NCBI RefSeq assembly: GCF_002797675.1
Contig: NZ_PGEX01000001.1
Coordinates: forward strand, 2,418,001-2,482,000
Direction of reading: 5' to 3'
DNA from: Hallerella succinigenes
GTDB lineage: Bacteria; Fibrobacterota; Fibrobacteria; Fibrobacterales; Fibrobacteraceae
DNA length: 64,000 nt
Of this stretch, positions 58,797 to 64,000 are shown one piece after another. The translations under genes were made by a program, and so were the position numbers. Within the stretch, counting starts at the first letter, position 1; the number at the start of each line of letters is the position of its first letter. A model generated the notes under the pieces. It was not told where the DNA came from, did no database searches, and saw nothing but the letters and a program-made list of their open reading frames with translations.

Positions 58797-59478
58797 GGGG
58801 GTTCTCCTTTTCCGGATCGTTTTTCGGGGCTACAATATAGTTCATTGGAACGTCATGTGGCTTGAGGGTTAAAGGCTTTTCGGATACTTGAGTGCTAAAT
58901 GCGACGCCACATTTGATTGCCTGCGGATTCTTTTCGAGAAAACGGTCGTAATAGCCTTTGCCGTGACCGTGGCGACCTCCGTCCCAAGAAAATTGAACGC
59001 CTGGGGTCAGCACGAACGGAATTTCGCCGCGGTAAATCGGCAGTTCTTTTTTAGGCTCGTGAACGTGAAAGCGTCCTTCGACAAGGTCCTTTTCCAAATC
59101 GTGAATTTCGACAAAGTCCATGAGACCGCCGTCGTATGTAATCGGAAGCAGCAAGCGGCCTTCCTTGGCGAGTTCCTGAAGGATCGGGCGAATGTCAGGC
59201 TCATCCGGGAGAGGATAAAAGGCGGCGACTTTGGCGGCGGCTTTGTAAGGCTCAAAACGGCGAATCGCTTGAACGATCCAGGCGCTTTCTTTTTCTTTGC
59301 GGGACGGATTTTTTTGCGTTTCCAAGAGCTCATCCTCCAGGTCAAACTTCAAGCGGTAAAGGCGACCCTTCCAATATTTGAAAGTCGCAACGGCTTTTCC
59401 CAAATCCTTGGGCTTAAACAGGAGCAGTGCGAGCAAGAATAAAAGCCCGAATTCCGAAAATCCGATTTCTGCGTTCAT
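58774..59478 (-). CDS. TatB-like N-terminus fused to 5-formyltetrahydrofolate cyclo-ligase
   Basis: A 234-aa fusion. Residues 1-52 are TatB-like: GFSEF, a hydrophobic helix (LLFLLALLLF), the hinge KPKDLGKAV and an amphipathic helix (KYWKGRLYRLKFDLEDELLE). Residues about 58-218 form 5-formyl-THF cyclo-ligase (EC 6.3.3.2): KVAAFYPLPDEPDIRPIL, GVQFSWDGGRHGHGKGYYDRFL and GVAFSTQ. The start at 59478 overlaps the tatC stop (ATGA), with tatA upstream, so it takes the tatB position in the tat operon. The reading frame is continuous across the junction with no stop. An assembly error is unlikely, since both halves share one frame, but has not been tested. Confidence 0.88.
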   Translation of the reverse strand: MNAEIGFSEFGLLFLLALLLFKPKDLGKAVATFKYWKGRLYRLKFDLEDELLETQKNPSRKEKESAWIVQAIRRFEPYKAAAKVAAFYPLPDEPDIRPILQELAKEGRLLLPITYDGGLMDFVEIHDLEKDLVEGRFHVHEPKKELPIYRGEIPFVLTPGVQFSWDGGRHGHGKGYYDRFLEKNPQAIKCGVAFSTQVSEKPLTLKPHDVPMNYIVAPKNDPEKENPHVEEATV

Positions 59479-60170
59479 CGCGCTCTCCAGGCCATCCGGT
59501 AAGTGATTAGACTGATCCCGTATAAAATAATCATCGGAATCGCAACCCAAAAAAGTGACATCAGATCGGGTGGCGTTACAATCGCAGAAAACAGCGCAGA
59601 AAGAAAAATCACCAAGCGAAAATGCTTCAGTAGAAAATCCTTGCCCGCGATGCCCGTTCTGCCGAGGAATGCCGCCGCTACGGGCATCTGGAAAATCAGC
59701 GCGAACAGCACTTCAAACCGGAACAGAAACGAGACATAAGAAGTCTGTGACCACATCTGCATTGCGGAATTCGAATAGCCGGCGAGAAAGGAAAAAAGAA
59801 ATGGAATTGCAAAAAAATAGGCAAAGGCGGCGCCTGCAAAAAAGAGGAGGCTCGCCGTGAAAACCGAAAACAGAAAAGTCTTTTTCCGCTCAGTCGGAAC
59901 GGCTGGGGCGCAAAAGGCGTAAATGTGGTAAAGAAAAATCGGCGATGTCGCAAGAGCCGCGATCATACAGGCGACGAGCAGGTTCACCGAAACGCCTTCC
60001 GCGGGAGAAAGGTTCACCAGCGTCACCAGGTTTGTACCGAATAACGGAAGCTCTACAAATCGCCAAAAGAAAGGAAATTGGTAAAAGGCGATACCTGCGA
60101 CAACAGCAAAGCAAGCGAGACAGGTCAAAAGTCTCGAACGGAGTTCCTGAAAATGCTCAGAGAGCTCCAT
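59475..60170 (-). CDS. tatC: Twin-arginine translocase subunit TatC
   Basis: A 231-aa TatC with six hydrophobic segments. ELSEHFQELRSRLL is the conserved N-terminal motif. SPAEGVSVNLLVA is the first conserved loop, then TERKKTFLF and the late ALFSAIVTPPDLMSLFWVAIPM. It binds RR signal peptides and, with TatA and TatB, exports folded proteins. ATG 60170 has AAGG nine bases upstream, overlapping the tatA stop. It is followed by the tatB fusion with an ATGA overlap. Confidence 0.95.
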   Translation of the reverse strand: MELSEHFQELRSRLLTCLACFAVVAGIAFYQFPFFWRFVELPLFGTNLVTLVNLSPAEGVSVNLLVACMIAALATSPIFLYHIYAFCAPAVPTERKKTFLFSVFTASLLFFAGAAFAYFFAIPFLFSFLAGYSNSAMQMWSQTSYVSFLFRFEVLFALIFQMPVAAAFLGRTGIAGKDFLLKHFRLVIFLSALFSAIVTPPDLMSLFWVAIPMIILYGISLITYRMAWRAR

Positions 60171-60181
60171 CGGCAAAAGCC

Positions 60182-60370
60182 TTAAGCGTTACTGTTGGAA
60201 TCATTCTTGGAGTCTTCCGAAGACTTTTCGTCTTCGATATCTTTTTTCGCCTTGCGGAATTCGCGAAGTGCCTTGCCCAAAGAGGCTCCGAGTTCCGGAA
60301 TGCGGCGGGCTCCTAAAAGGAGAATTGCCAAGAAAACCAACAACAAAAGTTCTGGAATTCCAATGTTCAT
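60182..60370 (-). CDS. tatA: Twin-arginine translocase subunit TatA
   Basis: A 62-aa protein: transmembrane helix IPELLLLVFLAILLLG, hinge RRIPELG and amphipathic helix KALREFRKAKKDIEDE, then a polar tail rich in Ser/Asp/Asn. It forms the pore-like oligomer of the Tat pathway. It follows the RNase D gene by seven bases and precedes tatC by 11. Confidence 0.95.
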   Translation of the reverse strand: MNIGIPELLLLVFLAILLLGARRIPELGASLGKALREFRKAKKDIEDEKSSEDSKNDSNSNA

Positions 60371-60377
60371 GAGAACC

Positions 60378-61511
60378 TCAATGGATTAATTTGTTGTGCA
60401 AAATGCCATTCCAAATGGTGCGCTGCCAGTTCAAGAAATGCGCCGCGTCATAACGGTCATCCCAGGTCAAACCGATAGGGGAGGCTAGGGCGATCAACTG
60501 CGCCCGATTAGCGAGCATAGCCCCGTCCAAATGGAGCTCTGCGGCGCGTTCGTTTCGCCATTCCTTCAAAGTGTCGATGAGCTCGCCGTCCGGACTGATC
60601 AGCGGAGGAGGAACCTTCTGATTTTCTTCGGGCCATTCGGATTCGGGAACCTGCATGGCGTTTTGCAGCATCGTCAAAAAGTCGGTGCGACGTTCCCCAA
60701 AAAAGTTTCGGGGGAGTTTTGGCAGGTAATCTTCTCGAAGTTCCGGGAAGGAATAGGTAGCGGATCGGACTATGGCGAGCATCAGTTCGTTGCCAAAAAC
60801 CTTATACGGCGGACGGTCCAGCTTTTCGGCTTCCTTTTCGCGCCATTCCCAAATGTGCTTCAGGATGTTCAAAGACTTGGATTGCAAACGGAACGAACCC
60901 GAAATGCGCCAACGTTCCGGATCTTCTTCCTTTTTTTGACGCGCTTTTTCAATCAGTTCGTTGCAGGTCTCGATCATCCAGGTGAATTTTCCTTGGGCTT
61001 TGAGCTGTTCGCCAAGCTTTGCACAGAGTTCATGCAAATAGAAGGTATCGTGAATCGCGTATTCGCACATGTCAGGCGGTAACGGACGTGTTGTCCAGTC
61101 GGACTTCTGATTGTCCTTGGGAAGATCGATGCCAAAATATTTGCGGACAAGACTTGCGTAACCCAGACCTTCTTCGCCGAGGAATTTTGCGGCGATCATC
61201 GTATCGAAAACGTGCTTGGGAGAGAACCGGTAATGATGCCAGAGCATGCGCAAGTCGTAATCGGCGCCGTGCAGAATCAAACTGTTCATGGCGCGTGTTT
61301 TAAAGATCGGGGTAATGTCAATCGGAGCAAACGGATCGACAATGTAATGATGCTCACCGATGGTAATCTGTATTAAGCAGAGACGTACCGTATAATGGTA
61401 CATCGAATCGGCTTCCGTGTCGACCGCTGCGATTTCGTAGAGAGACAAGTCCTCGATAAGCTTATCGAGAGACTCTTGGTCTGCTACGAGAATGTACGGA
61501 TCGTTTACCAT
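60378..61511 (-). CDS. RNase D-like 3'-5' exonuclease
   Basis: A 377-aa protein with the DEDDy nuclease domain: AAVDTEADSMYHY, ILHGADYDLRML and EYAIHDTFYLHEL (Tyr/Asp). A HRDC-like helical domain follows (SKSLNILKHIWEWREKEAEKLDRPPYKVFGN), and a second HRDC-like region lies near the end. RNase D trims tRNA 3' ends and other small RNAs. It starts 20 bases after the M23 peptidase stop and is cotranscribed with tatA. Confidence 0.92.
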   Translation of the reverse strand: MVNDPYILVADQESLDKLIEDLSLYEIAAVDTEADSMYHYTVRLCLIQITIGEHHYIVDPFAPIDITPIFKTRAMNSLILHGADYDLRMLWHHYRFSPKHVFDTMIAAKFLGEEGLGYASLVRKYFGIDLPKDNQKSDWTTRPLPPDMCEYAIHDTFYLHELCAKLGEQLKAQGKFTWMIETCNELIEKARQKKEEDPERWRISGSFRLQSKSLNILKHIWEWREKEAEKLDRPPYKVFGNELMLAIVRSATYSFPELREDYLPKLPRNFFGERRTDFLTMLQNAMQVPESEWPEENQKVPPPLISPDGELIDTLKEWRNERAAELHLDGAMLANRAQLIALASPIGLTWDDRYDAAHFLNWQRTIWNGILHNKLIH

Positions 61512-61531
61512 ATGAATTGTAATATAAATAC

Positions 61532-63418
61532 TTATTCCGCTTTCGATGCGGAAGGCACTTTGATTTGGAAGGTTTTGGCGTTGCCCGCTTCATCGCGAAT
61601 CCGGACCTGGAATTTTTGACCGGCAGGCGGCAAATCGCTCAGGATAAAGACAAGTTCCTTCGGCTCGGAATCGTATTCCGCATAAATATAAGGCATACCT
61701 TTTGCCGAAGCCTTGATAGCGTTTCCGTTTTCGATGCCGGATTCTTTTTCGATGACCGGAATGCGAAGAACCGGAGACATCTTTCCCGCGATAACAGCGG
61801 AATCCAAACGGACATCGCCGAGTTCCGGCGCGGTCCTGTCTTCGATAAAGCCGATGTCGCGGAGTTCATTCATGCTCGTGAAACGCGTTTGCTTCGTCTT
61901 CTTTTGCTTGCTAAAGTAAAACCAAAGGCGCGTTGTTTCGCCGAGGTAATACAGCGGAGCGTTGGCGAGCTTTGCATCGAATGAAACCGTCCAAGCTCCC
62001 CAAAAGTGCAGTCCCTTCGGATGAAATTCGTAAGCGGGAACACTGTCATTTGCAAACTTGCGGACGGCAAAGGTTCTTGTCCACGGCACATCGGCAAGCT
62101 TTGTCACGGATTGAGAGATCTTTTTACTGCTGAAGGTTGTTTCCCAAGAAAAATCCTTGGCATCTGCCGGAATTTCTGTAACGCGGATCGTATCCGCTTT
62201 TCCATTCTGTTCCAAACGGATTTCGTCTAAGTTGGGGTAGAGCGCAAGAATTTTTCCCAAAGGTTGGGGTTCTATAGGGAAGGCTTCGCAGGGATTCAGC
62301 TCTTTTCCTTCGCTGTCAAGGACCGGCATTCCCTTTCCGAAAAAGCGGAAGTTCGTCTTCAAAGAATCGGATTTGCAAAGATCCAAACCGATCCAGGTTC
62401 GGCTGAGGAACGAGAACATTTCCGGATTTTGGAAGTTTCCGCGCATCCTAGGCTTTGGACCGTTGCATTTTTCGGCAAGAATGAGTTTGCGTTTGGAAAT
62501 GCGATAGTTCATGTCTTCGGTTTCAAAGGTCAGCGTATCGCCGGGATTTAATTTGTACGGATTCGGGATGTAATGCCAGTCGCCTGCGGTGTCCGCTTCT
62601 TCTGCCCAGAGAAGTTCCTCGCGGATCTGAAGCATCGAGGAGAAATGCAGGGTGTCCTTGATGATTTCTCCGATGGTTTCGTTGCCTTTTTTGAGCGTCA
62701 CGCGGCGCACGGACATCGGGTTGTCTAAAGGTTCGCGACTGTAATCCGCAATTTTAAAGGTAAAGCGGAGGGAGTCTTCGCGGTTGCGAATGTCGGGAAC
62801 TTCAATGCAACCGTTTTTCAAATCTTCTTCGCCGGTCAGCGCTACGTCTTCCCCTTGGAAAACGGCTGCTCCGAGAATCAGCGGATCCAGTGTGTCACCG
62901 CAAAGCACGTTGTGATGGCAAGCGTTTACAAGGTGTTCCCCGAAGCGCAGTTCCAGGTGCAAATGGGGATTTCCGATGCCTGAACTTCCCGTGTACGAAA
63001 TGGTATCGCCTTTGTGGAAGGCGGGAATTTTCGGATTCACCAAAGAAACGTCGTTCTTTTTCGTTTTTTTCTGCGTATAGCGGATTAAAGAATCCAAGTG
63101 CTTGGAAAACCCGCTTTGATGGGCAAAGACCCATGTGCGGCCGAGCTTGTCTTCAAAATAGACGACCTTGCCATAGGCGTAAGGCGAAACCTTGACCTGT
63201 ACAATTTTACCGTCTTCCGGTGCGATGGAAGGGAAGCCTTCCTTCATTTCTGTCGAATAGTCAATGCCCGCATGGTAACGTGTTCCGCGGTTTTCGCCAA
63301 AAGAACTGCTCAAATAGCCTAGTTTTCCAAAGGGAACATAAATTGAGTCTGCGGCAAAAAGGACCCCTGCAGAAATCGCAAGAGTCCCGAGAAAAATCCC
63401 CTTCCATTTTTTCATCAT
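61532..63418 (-). CDS. M23/LytM peptidase with long C-terminal extension
   Basis: A 628-aa protein. A signal peptide (LGTLAISAGVLFAAD) is followed by an M23 domain with HAGIDYS (His/Asp ligands), the Gly-rich strands and the HLHLE motif (HxH). The core residues of M23 are present, so it may be an active peptidoglycan endopeptidase; an insertion (about 115-145, YTQKKTKKNDVSLVNPKIPA) splits the domain. The remaining 400 residues are beta-rich, with Ig-like stretches such as DALPLRFTFKIADY-type repeats, of unknown role. ATG 63418 (AAGGATAGG upstream) or ATG 63415 starts it. Confidence 0.85.
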   Translation of the reverse strand: MMKKWKGIFLGTLAISAGVLFAADSIYVPFGKLGYLSSSFGENRGTRYHAGIDYSTEMKEGFPSIAPEDGKIVQVKVSPYAYGKVVYFEDKLGRTWVFAHQSGFSKHLDSLIRYTQKKTKKNDVSLVNPKIPAFHKGDTISYTGSSGIGNPHLHLELRFGEHLVNACHHNVLCGDTLDPLILGAAVFQGEDVALTGEEDLKNGCIEVPDIRNREDSLRFTFKIADYSREPLDNPMSVRRVTLKKGNETIGEIIKDTLHFSSMLQIREELLWAEEADTAGDWHYIPNPYKLNPGDTLTFETEDMNYRISKRKLILAEKCNGPKPRMRGNFQNPEMFSFLSRTWIGLDLCKSDSLKTNFRFFGKGMPVLDSEGKELNPCEAFPIEPQPLGKILALYPNLDEIRLEQNGKADTIRVTEIPADAKDFSWETTFSSKKISQSVTKLADVPWTRTFAVRKFANDSVPAYEFHPKGLHFWGAWTVSFDAKLANAPLYYLGETTRLWFYFSKQKKTKQTRFTSMNELRDIGFIEDRTAPELGDVRLDSAVIAGKMSPVLRIPVIEKESGIENGNAIKASAKGMPYIYAEYDSEPKELVFILSDLPPAGQKFQVRIRDEAGNAKTFQIKVPSASKAE

Positions 63419-63432
63419 CCTATCCTTTTTTC

Positions 63433-63984
63433 TTAGATCAGTTTTTTGAAAAAACGCGGTTGGTGAAAGTCCGGCTTTTCGGTATTTACCGGGAAATGCA
63501 CCAAGTGATGCGGACGGCGCGTCTTGTCGCCGCACTTGTAAATATTTCCGTAGATTTCTGCGATCGAAAGATTGCGGCAGCCTATCAAGAATCCCGGAAT
63601 GGAAACGCGAAGTTCCCAGGTCACCTTGCCGTTTTCAAAAACCGGTTCGGTTTTGGAACGCAGAATCTGCGAATACTGGGTTTGCAAAAATTCCTTGCGG
63701 TGCTCGCGGTTCAAACCTCTTGCCGCGTAGCAAAAACCTTTGCTTGTGAATTCAAAGTTGATGTATTCGTTCGCGGAATCGAGGGCTTTCACGAAAATTT
63801 CCACGCAACTGTCTTCCCAGGCGTGCCCACCGTCATGGTCAACTGTTGCGGCGTAGCATTCGTCGGGCTCTGTCACTTGGAAGCGCACGTGCAAAAAATG
63901 GTGGTCCTTCAAAATGTGGACAATCACTTGGGGAAGCGTATTTTCATCGCCGTTATCCCAACGGCCGTTCGGAATAAGTTTCAT
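63433..63984 (-). CDS. CBM9-like carbohydrate-binding domain protein
   Basis: A 183-aa protein made of a single CBM9_2-type beta sandwich: FLHVRFQVTEPDECYAA, GHAWEDSCVEIFVKAL, EYINFEFTSKGFCYAARG and VTWELRVSIPGFLIG. Relatives bind sugars or occur as short standalone proteins of unknown role. No signal peptide is seen. It is the first visible gene of the operon and starts 16 bases from the window edge; upstream control lies outside. Confidence 0.8.
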   Translation of the reverse strand: MKLIPNGRWDNGDENTLPQVIVHILKDHHFLHVRFQVTEPDECYAATVDHDGGHAWEDSCVEIFVKALDSANEYINFEFTSKGFCYAARGLNREHRKEFLQTQYSQILRSKTEPVFENGKVTWELRVSIPGFLIGCRNLSIAEIYGNIYKCGDKTRRPHHLVHFPVNTEKPDFHQPRFFKKLI

Positions 63985-64000
63985 ATTTTGAAATCTAACA

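Overview
The window looks like the chromosome of a Fibrobacter-type bacterium (phylum Fibrobacterota). This is inferred from several traits together: plant-fibre enzymes (a secreted GH26 mannanase, a cytoplasmic GH8 exo-oligoxylanase), long serine-rich linkers in surface proteins, LL-diaminopimelate aminotransferase for lysine and cell wall synthesis, a Gram-negative envelope (signal peptides, lipoboxes, beta-barrels, Tat) and sigma70-like promoters with a TATATT -10. No rRNA is present, so the assignment rests on gene content only. Nearly all sequence is coding; no gene-free stretch exceeds 300 bp.

Layout. 1-11.1 kb: GH26 mannanase (3' end cut by the window edge), YchF, a lipoprotein, a GH8/HAD pair, a Dabb protein, a GT4 glycosyltransferase coupled to a primase/helicase-like gene with eroded catalytic motifs, and divergently ruvC with two cell-wall peptidases. 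11.1-22.1 kb: phosphatidylserine synthase, an oligopeptide/oligosaccharide-type binding lipoprotein, and a five-gene operon (LysM protein, 54-aa membrane protein, histidine kinase, response regulator, PQQ-propeller protein) split by a 1,482-bp insertion sequence that landed in the stop codon of the small gene. 22.1-28.3 kb: a TrmA-like methyltransferase lacking its catalytic Cys, a primase-like/RecA-like ATPase, a MATE exporter and an XPB-type helicase. 28.3-37 kb: envelope proteins, tRNA-Thr, dapL, the rpsF-rpsR-rplI operon, a pair of related membrane proteins and two near-identical tRNA-Gly genes. 37-46.4 kb: adenylate-cyclase-like protein, hemW and two very large secreted proteins. 46.4-54.1 kb: a GGGP-synthase-like gene, then a tightly coupled operon of a small membrane protein, an ABC-2 exporter, two PilT-like ATPases with altered catalytic motifs and a patatin/beta-barrel autotransporter. 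54.1-64 kb: MltG, a small secreted protein, tRNA-Ala and a long operon (CBM9-like protein, M23 peptidase, RNase D, tatA, tatC, tatB fused to 5-formyl-THF cyclo-ligase, SpoU methyltransferase, THUMP-like methyltransferase, ung).

The strongest unusual signals are the TatB/5-formyltetrahydrofolate cyclo-ligase fusion, the ABC plus degenerate PilT pair plus autotransporter operon, three nucleic-acid enzymes that appear to have lost catalytic residues, a serine-rich linker that looks built from a dispersed palindromic repeat, and the IS insertion that splits a signalling operon without changing the protein it hits.
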